A DNA stretch of 7,824 nt, from NCBI GenBank assembly GCA_946479915.1, contig CAMLHR010000049.1, positions 1 to 7,824 on the forward strand, read 5' to 3'. Both the position numbers and the translations under genes were made by a program. Below the pieces are notes generated by a model. It saw nothing but the letters and a program-made list of their open reading frames with translations. It was not told the origin of the DNA and searched no databases. The stretch is from an uncultured Lysobacter sp. GTDB lineage: Bacteria > Pseudomonadota > Gammaproteobacteria > Xanthomonadales > Xanthomonadaceae. Shown here one piece after another: positions 1 through 7,137 of this stretch (the first letter of the stretch is position 1; each line of letters starts with the position of its first letter).

Positions 1-170
1 CCGCCGCCGAACGGGCGGTCGTCCACCCGGCGGTAGTTGCCCTCGGCGAAATCGCGGGGATTCCAGCCGTGCAGCGACAGCAGGCCGCGCTCGATCGCGC
101 GCCCGGTCACCCCGAACGCGGCGCATTGCGCGACGAATTCGGGGAACAGCGAGACGACGTCGATCCGCAT
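1..170 (-). CDS. trmD: tRNA (guanine-N1)-methyltransferase TrmD, N-terminal part (truncated by window edge)
   Basis: TrmD methylates N1 of G37 in tRNAs that read CCN, CUN and CGG codons, using S-adenosylmethionine, and so prevents +1 frameshifting. Only the first 56 residues are inside the window. They begin [12 protein letters not shown] and include the family hallmarks NPRDF (residues 37-41) and VDDRPFGGG (from 49), which match the start of TrmD closely. The trefoil-knot SAM site is the next part of the protein and lies mostly outside. The ATG at 170-168 shares its A with the TGA stop of rimM, so translation is probably coupled to rimM. No separate promoter is visible. The order rpsP-rimM-trmD is the conserved bacterial operon, normally followed by rplS, which would lie beyond position 1. 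Confidence 0.95.
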   Translation of the reverse strand, partial: MRIDVVSLFPEFVAQCAAFGVTGRAIERGLLSLHGWNPRDFAEGNYRRVDDRPFGG

Positions 171-688
171 CAGAACTCCGGGTCCCAGTCCACGGTGATG
201 GTGCCGGCGTCGAAGTCCACCGCCTTCACGAACTGCGGCTGCACGAACGGCAGCACGCGCTCGCGTTCGCCGCGCACGACCAGCACGTCGTTGGCGCCGG
301 TCGCCATCAGGTGCGACACGGTGCCCAGGTCCACGCCCTCGAGCGTGACCACGCGCAGGCCCTCCAGGTCGACCCAGTAGTACTCGTCCTTGCCGGGGGG
401 CGGCAGCGCGTCGCGCGGGACCAGGATCTCCGTGCCGCGCAGCGCGTCGGCCGCGTCGCGGTCGTCCACGCCCGGCAGGCTGGCGACGACGCCCTTCGCC
501 GTGCCGCGCCCGCGCACGCCGTCGAGGGTGCGCTCGGCGCCCCGCGGGTCGCGCAGGGTCCAGGGGCGGTATTTCAGGAGGGTGTCGGCCGGGTCGCTGA
601 ACGACTCGACCTTCACTTCGCCGCGCACGCCGAACGCGCCCAGCACGCGGCCCATCAGGACCATGCGCGGGCGCGCGGGATCATTCAT
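170..688 (-). CDS. rimM: ribosome maturation factor RimM
   Basis: RimM binds the 30S subunit near protein S19 and assists late folding of the 16S rRNA 3' domain. The product is 172 residues, normal for the family. The N-terminal beta-barrel domain carries the signature [18 protein letters not shown] (residues 13-30). The C-terminal PRC-barrel begins around residue 100 with [10 protein letters not shown] and continues through [10 protein letters not shown] (129-138) and LPFV (146-149), ending DWDPEF. The ATG at 688 is the most upstream start. Met9 and Met12 are alternatives that would still keep the RimM domain, and none of the three has a convincing Shine-Dalgarno sequence. The gene follows rpsP after 34 bp containing a GC hairpin, and its stop overlaps the trmD start by one base. 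The overlap points to co-translation with trmD. Confidence 0.96.
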   Translation of the reverse strand: MNDPARPRMVLMGRVLGAFGVRGEVKVESFSDPADTLLKYRPWTLRDPRGAERTLDGVRGRGTAKGVVASLPGVDDRDAADALRGTEILVPRDALPPPGKDEYYWVDLEGLRVVTLEGVDLGTVSHLMATGANDVLVVRGERERVLPFVQPQFVKAVDFDAGTITVDWDPEF

Positions 689-695
689 CGCAAGC

Positions 696-717
696 CGGCC
701 GCGCAGGCGCGCGGCCG
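696..717 (-). promoter_or_regulatory. GC-only hairpin in the rpsP-rimM intergenic mRNA
   Basis: A perfect 9-bp inverted repeat, CGGCCGCGC and GCGCGGCCG, flanks a 4-base loop. It sits 7 bases upstream of the rimM start codon in the transcript. No U tract follows, so it is not a standard intrinsic terminator. Its position could hide the rimM initiation region or slow the ribosome, lowering RimM and TrmD output relative to bS16. This role is inferred. In E. coli, mRNA folding near the rimM start is known to reduce its translation compared with the ribosomal protein genes of the same operon. Confidence 0.45.
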
Positions 718-722
718 CGGCA

Positions 723-986
723 TCAGGCGGCGGGGGCCGCCGCGGAAGCCTTGGCTTCCTTGTACAGGTTGCGCACCTTGTCGCTCATCTGCGCGCCCTT
801 GCCGACCCAGTATTCCGTCCGCTCAGTATCGAGCTCGACACGCTTCTCGGCACCGGCGGCGATCGGGTTGTAGTAGCCCAGGCGCTCGATGTTGCGGCCG
901 TCGCGCGCGGCGCGGCTGTCGGTGACGATGATGTGGTAGAAGGGGCGCTTCTTGGCGCCGCCACGGGTCAGGCGGATGGTGACCAT
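723..986 (-). CDS. rpsP: 30S ribosomal protein bS16
   Basis: bS16 is a small-subunit protein bound to the 5' and central domains of 16S rRNA, needed for efficient 30S assembly. The 87-residue product starts [20 protein letters not shown] and contains [18 protein letters not shown] (residues 24-41), both diagnostic of S16. The length is typical, with an Ala-rich C-terminal tail (KASAAAPAA). The ATG at 986 is preceded by AGGAA about 7 bases upstream, a good ribosome binding site. An in-frame extension to 1127 would overlap the end of ffh and adds non-homologous residues, so it was not used. This is the first gene of the rpsP-rimM-trmD operon. The 112-bp gap to ffh holds a possible promoter. Confidence 0.97.
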   Translation of the reverse strand: MVTIRLTRGGAKKRPFYHIIVTDSRAARDGRNIERLGYYNPIAAGAEKRVELDTERTEYWVGKGAQMSDKVRNLYKEAKASAAAPAA

Positions 987-1037
987 TGCTGCTTTCCTGT
1001 GTTGCCCAGTCGGCCGGGATGCCGAGGTAAGCCGGCT

Positions 1038-1067
1038 ATTGTAGGGCATGCGGGCCGGTGCAGGGAA
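1038..1067 (-). promoter_or_regulatory. candidate sigma70 promoter for the rpsP-rimM-trmD operon
   Basis: On the minus strand a TACAAT -10 box (1038-1043, five of six consensus) lies 18 bp downstream of a weak TTCCCT -35 box (1062-1067, three of six). Initiation near 1031 would give a leader of about 45 bases before the rpsP ATG. The rest of the ffh-rpsP gap is GC-rich, and I saw no terminator with a T tract for ffh. Some transcripts may therefore read through from ffh. Confidence 0.4.
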
Positions 1068-1098
1068 CCGCCCGGACGGGGCCCGGGACCTGAACGGC

Positions 1099-2466
1099 TC
1101 AGCGGAAAGGCAGGCCGCCCCGACCACCGAGCATCCCCTGCATGCCGCGCATCATGCCCTTCATCCCGCCCTTGCCGAACTTGGCCATCATCTTTTCCAT
1201 CTGCTGGAACGACTTCAGCAGGCGGTTCACGTCGGCGGGCGTGGTGCCCGAACCGCGCGCGATGCGCGCCCGGCGCGACCCGTTGAGCAGCGCCGGGTTG
1301 CGGCGCTCGCGCGGGGTCATCGAGTTGATGATGGCGATCTGGCGCGGCACTTCCTTGCCGGTCACCTGGTTCTTCACGGCATCGGGGATCCTGCCGACGC
1401 CGGGCATCCTGTCGAGCAGGCCGGAGATGCCGCCCATGCCCTGCATCTGCTCGAGCTGGTCGCGCATGTCCTCGAGGTTGAACTTCTTGCCCCTGGCGAC
1501 CTTCTCGGCCAGCTTCGTGGCCTTGTCCTTGTCGACCTGCTGCTCGACCTGCTCGACCAGCGACAGCACGTCGCCCATGTCCAGGATGCGGCTGGCGACG
1601 CGCTCGGGATGGAACACGTCCAGCCCGTCCACCTTCTCGCCGGTGCCGATGAACTTGATCGGCCGGCCGGTCACGTAACGCACCGAAAGCGCCGCGCCGC
1701 CACGGGCGTCGCCGTCGGTCTTGGTCAGCACGACGCCGGTGAGCGGCAGCGCCTCGCTGAAGTGCTTCGCCGTCGTGGCCGCGTCCTGGCCGGTCATCGC
1801 GTCGACGACGAACAGGGTTTCGGCGGGGTTGGTGGCCGCGTGCAGCGCCTTGATCTCCGCCATCATCGCGTCGTCGATGCTGGTGCGGCCCGCGGTGTCG
1901 ACGATCAGCACGTCCACGTGCGACTTGCGCGCGTCGTCGATCGCGCCGCGCACGATCGCCTCGGGCGACTGGCCGGCCGCCGACGGGTGGAACTGCGCGC
2001 CGACCTGCCCCGCCAGGGTCTGCAGCTGCTCGATCGCCGCCGGGCGGTACACGTCGGCCGACACGACCATGACCTTCTTCTTGCGGCGCTCCTTCAGGTG
2101 GCGCGCCAGCTTGCCGACGGTCGTGGTCTTGCCCGCGCCCTGCAGGCCCGCCATCAGGATCACCGCGGGCGCCGGGACGTTGAGGTTGAGCTCGGTGGCC
2201 TGCGAGCCCATCACCGCGGCCAGCTCGTCGCGGACGACCTTGACCAGGGCCTGGCCCGGGGTCAGCGACTTGAGCACTTCCTGGCCGACGGCGCGGACCT
2301 TGATCCGCTCGACCAGGGCCTGGACCACCGGCAGCGCGACGTCCGCCTCCAGCAGGGCGATGCGCACTTCGCGCGTGGCCTCGCGGATGTTCTCCTCGGT
2401 CAGCCGGCCGCGGCCGCGCAGGCGCTCGATGGTGCCGGACAGGCGCTGGGTGAGGGATTCGAACAT
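1099..2466 (-). CDS. ffh: signal recognition particle GTPase Ffh (SRP54)
   Basis: Ffh binds 4.5S RNA and hydrophobic signal sequences on nascent chains, and delivers ribosomes to FtsY at the inner membrane. The 455-residue product has the full N-G-M layout. The N domain is about residues 1-90. The G domain has the P-loop GLQGAGKT (107-114), DVYRPAA (138-144), DTAGR (190-194), [10 protein letters not shown] (248-257) and GTGE (274-277). The Met-rich M domain runs from about 328, with the RNA-binding stretch [11 protein letters not shown] (397-407) and a Met/Gly-rich tail. The ATG at 2466 gives the standard [18 protein letters not shown] start, with a weak AGG 8 bases upstream. A longer in-frame start at 2544 would cover the likely promoter and was rejected. 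The gene is divergent from the YpjD-type gene. Confidence 0.97.
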   Translation of the reverse strand: MFESLTQRLSGTIERLRGRGRLTEENIREATREVRIALLEADVALPVVQALVERIKVRAVGQEVLKSLTPGQALVKVVRDELAAVMGSQATELNLNVPAPAVILMAGLQGAGKTTTVGKLARHLKERRKKKVMVVSADVYRPAAIEQLQTLAGQVGAQFHPSAAGQSPEAIVRGAIDDARKSHVDVLIVDTAGRTSIDDAMMAEIKALHAATNPAETLFVVDAMTGQDAATTAKHFSEALPLTGVVLTKTDGDARGGAALSVRYVTGRPIKFIGTGEKVDGLDVFHPERVASRILDMGDVLSLVEQVEQQVDKDKATKLAEKVARGKKFNLEDMRDQLEQMQGMGGISGLLDRMPGVGRIPDAVKNQVTGKEVPRQIAIINSMTPRERRNPALLNGSRRARIARGSGTTPADVNRLLKSFQQMEKMMAKFGKGGMKGMMRGMQGMLGGRGGLPFR

Positions 2467-2503
2467 GGAGGAAACCTGGGGAATGCGCGACGAACGGCCC
2501 GCG

Positions 2504-2534
2504 ATTATAGGGCCGTGCCTTGTGCCAAACTGAA
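2504..2534 (-). promoter_or_regulatory. candidate sigma70 promoter for ffh
   Basis: The minus strand carries a perfect TATAAT -10 box at 2504-2509, about 37 bp upstream of the ffh ATG, which would give a leader of roughly 30 bases. The -35 side is weak: TTCAGT (2529-2534) at 19 bp, or TTGGCA (2523-2528, five of six) at only 13 bp, which is too close for normal sigma70 spacing. The -10 assignment is good and the -35 assignment is uncertain. Confidence 0.5.
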
Positions 2535-2537
2535 GCG

Positions 2538-3326
2538 ATGACAATCGTTCTCATCGCCGTCGTGCTCTACCTGGTGGCCGCGGGCTGGCTGGTGCGCGAG
2601 GTCGCGCGCGGCGAGGCCCGTGCGGTGCCCTGGGCGTTCGTGGCGCTGGTCGCCGTGGCGCTGCACGCCGCGCACCACGCGCGCGACTGGCAACTTGCGG
2701 GCGGCGCGGACCTGCATTTCTTCGCCGCGCTGTCGCTGGTCGGGCTCGGCATGGCGGCGCTGACGACGCTGTACGGCGCGTCGACCGGGCGGCTGCAGGC
2801 GCTCGGCGTGGTGGTATTTCCGCTGGCGGCGGTCACGCTGGCCGGCGATGCGACGACCACGCGCGCGGCGAGCGTCGTCGGCGACTGGCGCCTGCAGCTG
2901 CATGCGTGGTGCGCGCTGCTGGCCTACGCGACGCTCGCGATCGCGGCCGTGCTGGCGGTGCTGCTGTGGATGCAGGAACGCGCGCTGCGCCGGCGCGACT
3001 ACCCGCGCTGGCTGCGCGCCCTGCCCCCGCTGGTGCAGCTCGAGTCGCTGCTGTTCCGCACGATCGCCGTCGGCTTCGTGCTGCTCAGCGCGACCCTGCT
3101 GACCGGCGCGCTGTTCGTGGAGGACATGTTCGCGCAGCACCTGGCGCACAAGACGGTGTTCAGCGTGCTGTCGTGGCTGGCGTTCGGCGCGTTGCTCGTC
3201 GGCCATTGGCGGCGCGGCTGGCGGGGCGCGACCGCCGTGCGCTGGACGCTGGTGGCGATGGCGCTGCTGGTGCTGGCGTTCTTCGGGTCGAAGTTCGTGC
3301 TGGAGCTCGTGCTGCAGCGAGCCTGA
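2538..3326 (+). CDS. ypjD: CcsA/YpjD-type cytochrome c assembly inner-membrane protein
   Basis: This is a 262-residue polytopic membrane protein of the CcsA/HemX/YpjD family, related to haem-handling cytochrome c assembly proteins. About eight hydrophobic segments are visible, near residues 2-19, 30-46, 60-79, 87-103, 122-145, 174-193, 206-223 and 236-258. The C-terminal stretch, with LAHKTVFSVLSWLAFGALL (202-220), RGWRGATAVRW (226-236) and FFGSKFVLEL (248-257), is typical of YpjD. His122 in WRLQLHAW and the His in HLAHK (201, 204) are candidate functional histidines. YpjD is a neighbour of ffh in E. coli as well, which supports the name. Its exact function is not established, and a direct role in cytochrome maturation is only family inference. 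The ATG at 2538 was chosen; a TTG at 2520 would add six residues. There is no strong ribosome binding site. Confidence 0.88.
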   Translation: MTIVLIAVVLYLVAAGWLVREVARGEARAVPWAFVALVAVALHAAHHARDWQLAGGADLHFFAALSLVGLGMAALTTLYGASTGRLQALGVVVFPLAAVTLAGDATTTRAASVVGDWRLQLHAWCALLAYATLAIAAVLAVLLWMQERALRRRDYPRWLRALPPLVQLESLLFRTIAVGFVLLSATLLTGALFVEDMFAQHLAHKTVFSVLSWLAFGALLVGHWRRGWRGATAVRWTLVAMALLVLAFFGSKFVLELVLQRA

Positions 3327-3344
3327 CGCCGGTCAAGCGGCGTC
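3325..3344. terminator. possible bidirectional stem-loop between convergent genes
   Basis: A 7-bp perfect inverted repeat (GACGCCG / CGGCGTC) with a 6-base loop spans the 6-bp gap between the convergent stops of the YpjD-type gene and tetR. The location suits a shared transcription end. There is no T tract on either strand, so calling it an intrinsic terminator is weak. Confidence 0.3.
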
Positions 3345-3941
3345 GCGGACGCTGTCGATCCACCTGGCGACGAGCGCCACGGCCTCGTCCCCTCCCAGGC
3401 CGTTCGCGCGCAACGAATCCCAGGTCCCGAACGCGAGGCCGTGCCGGACCGTGGCGGCGAGCGCGCGGGCATCGGCCGGCGCGGGCCCCAGGGCCGACGC
3501 CAGGGCGTCGGCGATCCCGGCGAGATAGGCGCGGAAGTCCTGCATCGGTTGCCCCAGCGCCGGGACATCCGGTTCGTCGCGGTGGGCCATCCACCACATG
3601 CGCGCGGTGGCGCGGTAGTACGCATGGAACGCCGCGATCGCGGCGCGCACCCTGGCGACCGGATCCTCCACGTCCGCCCATGTCGCGGGATCCGGCGGCG
3701 GATGCAGCGCCAGCCAGTGCTGCGTGCATGCCTGGAAGACGGCGGTCTCGTCGGGGAAGTGGCGGTACACGGTCAGCCGCTGCACGCCCGCACGGTCCGC
3801 GATCGCGCTGATGGTGGTCGCGCGCGGCCCGACTTCCTCGTGCAGGTGCATCGCCGCCTCGACGATGCGCTGGCGGGTCCCGGCCTGCGCCTCGGAGCGC
3901 TTGCGCATGCGGTAGGGGCGCTTTCCGGGGGGCGTGGGCAT
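3333..3941 (-). CDS. TetR-family transcriptional regulator
   Basis: This is a predicted one-component repressor of 202 residues. The N-terminal DNA-binding region starts around residue 22 (TRQRIVEAAMHLHEEVG), and the helix-turn-helix is near residues 42-62, ending in the classic GVQRLTVYRHF. The C-terminal half, about 70-202, is the helical ligand-binding and dimer domain; it has a Trp/aromatic cluster (AYYRATARMWW, 107-117) that may line a hydrophobic pocket. The ligand is unknown. The ATG at 3941 was chosen because the longer TTG start at 3962 lies inside palindrome 1. A promoter with correct spacing would place the transcript start at or beside this ATG, so the mRNA may be leaderless. The gene is divergent from the MBL-fold gene; two matching palindromes suggest it controls both itself and that gene. 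Confidence 0.93.
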   Translation of the reverse strand: MPTPPGKRPYRMRKRSEAQAGTRQRIVEAAMHLHEEVGPRATTISAIADRAGVQRLTVYRHFPDETAVFQACTQHWLALHPPPDPATWADVEDPVARVRAAIAAFHAYYRATARMWWMAHRDEPDVPALGQPMQDFRAYLAGIADALASALGPAPADARALAATVRHGLAFGTWDSLRANGLGGDEAVALVARWIDSVRDAA

Positions 3942-3943
3942 TG

Positions 3944-3963
3944 GTTGAACATATCTGTTCAAC
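3944..3963. promoter_or_regulatory. palindromic operator 1 (predicted TetR site, tetR side)
   Basis: Perfect 8-bp arms GTTGAACA and TGTTCAAC are separated by four bases. The palindrome ends two bases before the tetR ATG and covers the predicted tetR -10 box, which fits autorepression. The core GAACA-N4-TGTTC is shared with the second palindrome centred 57 bp away. Binding is inferred from position and symmetry. Confidence 0.8.
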
Positions 3964-3976
3964 GAACGGTTGACAA
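3948..3976 (-). promoter_or_regulatory. predicted tetR promoter, possibly leaderless
   Basis: On the minus strand, TTGTCA (3971-3976, five of six consensus) and TATGTT (3948-3953, four of six) are 17 bp apart. Initiation about seven bases downstream falls at the tetR ATG, giving little or no 5' leader. The -10 box lies inside operator 1, and the -35 box overlaps that of the divergent promoter. Confidence 0.5.
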
Positions 3977-3997
3977 GCGCGCGAACAGGGCCATAAG
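3970..3997 (+). promoter_or_regulatory. predicted promoter of the MBL-fold gene
   Basis: A perfect TTGACA -35 box (3970-3975) is followed after 16 bp by CATAAG (3992-3997, four of six matches to TATAAT). Initiation would fall near 4004, inside operator 2, so a bound repressor would block the start site. The -35 box overlaps the one used on the opposite strand, so RNA polymerase probably cannot occupy both promoters at once. Confidence 0.6.
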
Positions 3998-3998
3998 C

Positions 3999-4022
3999 TC
4001 AGTGAACACCTCTGTTCACTGA
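3999..4022. promoter_or_regulatory. palindromic operator 2 (predicted TetR site, MBL side)
   Basis: Ten-base arms TCAGTGAACA and TGTTCACTGA are perfectly complementary around a four-base spacer (CCTC). The palindrome covers the predicted start site of the MBL-fold gene and ends 14 bp before its ATG. It shares the GAACA-N4-TGTTC core with operator 1 but has longer arms, so it may be the stronger site. Confidence 0.82.
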
Positions 4023-4036
4023 AATAGGCAATCCTG

Positions 4037-4798
4037 ATGGAACACGATTCCCGACCCGCCATGGCCGACCCGGTCGACCTCGACCATGGCTGGAGCGCCC
4101 TGCCCGCCACCCTCCCCGTCCCCGGCGCCGGCGTCCTGCCGGTCAACAGCTTCCTGCTGGAAGGCCCGGAGCCCGTGCTGGTCGACACCGGCCTGGCCGC
4201 CCTGGAGGGCGACTTCATGCGCACGCTGCAGCAGCGGATCCGACCGCGCGACCTGCGCTGGATCTGGCTCAGCCACGTGGACGGCGACCACACCGGCAAC
4301 CTCCGGGCGGTGCTCGACGCGGCGCCCGACGCCGTGGTCGTCACCAGCTTCCTCGGACTCGGGAAGCTGGGCCTGCAAGGGCTGCCGACCGACCGCGTGC
4401 ACCTCGTGGAGGAAGGCGGTCGGCTGGCACTCCCCGACCGCGAGCTCGTCGCGATGCGTCCGCCCTACTACGACGCGCCGGAGACGCTGGGCTTCCTGGA
4501 TGCGACGTCGGGCACGCTGTTCGCCGCCGATGCCTTCGGAGCGTTGCTCCCGGCCCCGTACCGGTCGCTCGCGGACGTGCCGCCGGAGCAACTGCGCGAG
4601 GGACTGCTCGCGTGGTCCGCGATCGATGCCCCGTGGCTGGCCGACTTGCCGACCGTCGCCCTCGCGCGGCGGTTCGCCAGGGTCGCCAGGCTGTCCACGC
4701 GGCGGATCCTGTCGTCCCACCTGCCCACGATCGAGGGCAACGGGCGCCAGTTGGCCGCGTGGCTGATGGATGCCCCCTCCCAGCGGGAGGCGGCATGA
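4037..4798 (+). CDS. MBL-fold metallohydrolase of the diiron (ODP-like) type
   Basis: This 253-residue metallo-beta-lactamase-fold protein has an N-terminal strand region NSFLLEGPEPVLVDTGL (37-53), the metal motif SHVDGDHTGN (79-88), PPYYDAPETLGFLD (142-155), LFAADAFGA (161-169) and SSHLP (226-230). The spacing of the likely ligands, H80-x-D82-x-D84-H85, D146, D165 and H228, closely follows the flavodiiron/ODP pattern. However, Asp82 replaces the usual Glu and Asp146 stands where that family normally has His. There is no flavodoxin domain, so it is not a complete flavodiiron reductase. The substrate is unknown; an O2-, NO- or peroxide-related or hydrolytic role would be speculation. The ATG at 4037 has AGG 8 bases upstream; Met9 is an alternative. 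The gene is probably repressed by the adjacent TetR protein and co-translated with the next gene through an ATGA overlap. Confidence 0.9.
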   Translation: MEHDSRPAMADPVDLDHGWSALPATLPVPGAGVLPVNSFLLEGPEPVLVDTGLAALEGDFMRTLQQRIRPRDLRWIWLSHVDGDHTGNLRAVLDAAPDAVVVTSFLGLGKLGLQGLPTDRVHLVEEGGRLALPDRELVAMRPPYYDAPETLGFLDATSGTLFAADAFGALLPAPYRSLADVPPEQLREGLLAWSAIDAPWLADLPTVALARRFARVARLSTRRILSSHLPTIEGNGRQLAAWLMDAPSQREAA

Positions 4799-5278
4799 GC
4801 GCCCTCGCGTGGTTCGCCGCGGTCCTGCTCTCCCTGCCGCACTTCCAGTGGCAGGACGCGACCGTCGGCAGCGAACAGGACGCACGCGCCGCGCGGACGG
4901 TGCCGGTCCGGCTGGCCGGTTGCGATGCCGCGTTGCGCATGCGAGTCGACCTCGGGACCAGGACGACCGTGCTGTACCGCGACGCGCTGGACCGCCTGGC
5001 CACGGAAGGGACGTGCGTCCCCGTCGAGGCGGCGACACGGGTCACGGTCGCGCTGGCGGTCGCCGACGGCGATGCCGTGCCGACACCGGTGGCGATCGTG
5101 GAGGAGGCGGGCGACGACCCCGCGATCGTCGGCACCGTGGGAAGCGACTACTTCCGCGACAGGTTCCTGCTCCTCGACAGGATCGGGCTGTGCGACACCC
5201 GTTGCCGGCAGGCGATCGAGGACGCCGACACGGCCTGCAGGCCCCGGGAGCGCAACGGGCGGGATGTGGCCTACGGCG

Positions 5279-6670
<1,392 letters not shown>

Positions 6671-6729
6671 TCGCGCTCCCGTTTCGTCGACACACTCTAG
6701 CGGCCGGGCGTCGCAACCGCCGAGACGGG

Positions 6730-6758
6730 TTGCACGCCGTGCGCGGGCCTCCTAGATT
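6730..6758 (+). promoter_or_regulatory. candidate promoter for the lipoprotein/hydrolase gene
   Basis: TTGCAC (6730-6735, four of six) and TAGATT (6753-6758, four of six) are exactly 17 bp apart. A start near 6765 would leave about 25 bases before the GTG at 6790, enough for the GGGGAAGGGG ribosome binding site. A short palindrome, GCACG-C-CGTGC (6732-6742), overlaps the -35 box and could be an operator, though it is too short to trust alone. The 119-bp gap must also hold the radA promoter, which I could not place. Confidence 0.42.
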
Positions 6759-6789
6759 CGCACCCGATACCAGGGGAAGGGGAACCGTC

Positions 6790-7068
6790 GTGCGAAACCG
6801 CCTGTTGCTGGCCGTGCTGCTGGCATTGCTCGCCGGCTGCGCGACCCAGCCGGTCCAGACGAGCCAGGAACCCGTTGCCGCGGAGGCGCCCCCGCCGCCC
6901 CCTCCGCCGCCGCCCCCTCCGCCGCCACCCCCTCCGCCGCCATCGCCTGCCGACGCGGAAGCGGCGGCGCGCGCCGCCTACGAGGCCGCCGCGCGCGAGG
7001 CCGTCGAGCGCGAGGCCGCTGCGCGATCCGCCTACGAGAGCGCTGCCAGGGAGGCCGCTGCCCGCTAA
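6790..7068 (+). CDS. proline-rich lipoprotein, N-terminal part of an interrupted gene
   Basis: Translation from GTG at 6790 gives 92 residues. A GGGG run 7 bases upstream, within GGGGAAGGGG, is a good ribosome binding site for this start. The N-terminus RNRLLLAVLLALLAGC is a type II signal peptide with lipobox LAGC and lipid-bearing Cys17. The +2 residue is Ala, so outer-membrane sorting is expected. Eighteen consecutive prolines follow (residues 34-51), then an Ala/Arg/Glu-rich predicted helix built from two related units (AAARAAYEAAAREA and AAARSAYESAAREA). The frame ends at TAA 7066-7068. Immediately after it, the same frame continues with similar Ala/Arg-rich codons (APAREASGAAAR) and then a hydrolase domain. 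The stop therefore probably interrupts one longer gene, either as a true nonsense mutation or a base-call error. Confidence 0.75.
   Translation: MRNRLLLAVLLALLAGCATQPVQTSQEPVAAEAPPPPPPPPPPPPPPPPPPSPADAEAAARAAYEAAAREAVEREAAARSAYESAAREAAAR
6898..6942 (+). repeat. 15-bp tandem repeat encoding polyproline
   Basis: Three adjacent copies of CCCCCTCCGCCGCCR lie at 6898-6912, 6913-6927 and 6928-6942. They are identical except for the last base (G, A, A). They make up 15 of the 18 consecutive proline codons (6889-6942). The unit is five codons, so gain or loss of copies would change linker length without shifting the frame. Confidence 0.9.
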
Positions 7069-7137
7069 GCGCCCGCCCGCGAGGCCTCGGGCGCCGCGGC
7101 GCGCCCGCCGATCGACCCGGACAGCAACTACGCCCGC

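Noticed and set aside
1068..1098. GC-rich inverted repeat after ffh as a terminator
   Set aside because: Only about a 5-bp stem (CCCGG/CCGGG) can be formed, and no T tract follows on the minus strand.
987..1127. N-terminal extension of rpsP to an upstream start
   Set aside because: It would overlap the end of ffh and the likely promoter, and adds residues not found in bS16. The ATG at 986 has a good ribosome binding site.
2508..2528. sigma54-like TGGCAC element upstream of ffh
   Set aside because: The -24-like half is present, but the matching GC at the -12 position is not at the right distance. A perfect TATAAT on the same strand is the better explanation.
1048..2541. Long plus-strand open frame (497 codons) across the ffh region
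   Set aside because: It lies antisense to ffh, which has every expected SRP GTPase motif. The translated text is low-complexity His/Arg/Leu/Asp typical of GC-rich shadow frames.
968..2554. 528-codon minus-strand frame covering ffh and the start of rpsP
   Set aside because: It is a shifted frame of ffh with an Arg/Gly/Ala-rich product and no domain; it conflicts with both real genes.
3942..3962. TTG start for tetR adding seven residues
   Set aside because: These codons are the operator palindrome itself and would be downstream of no usable ribosome binding site; the ATG at 3941 is preferred.
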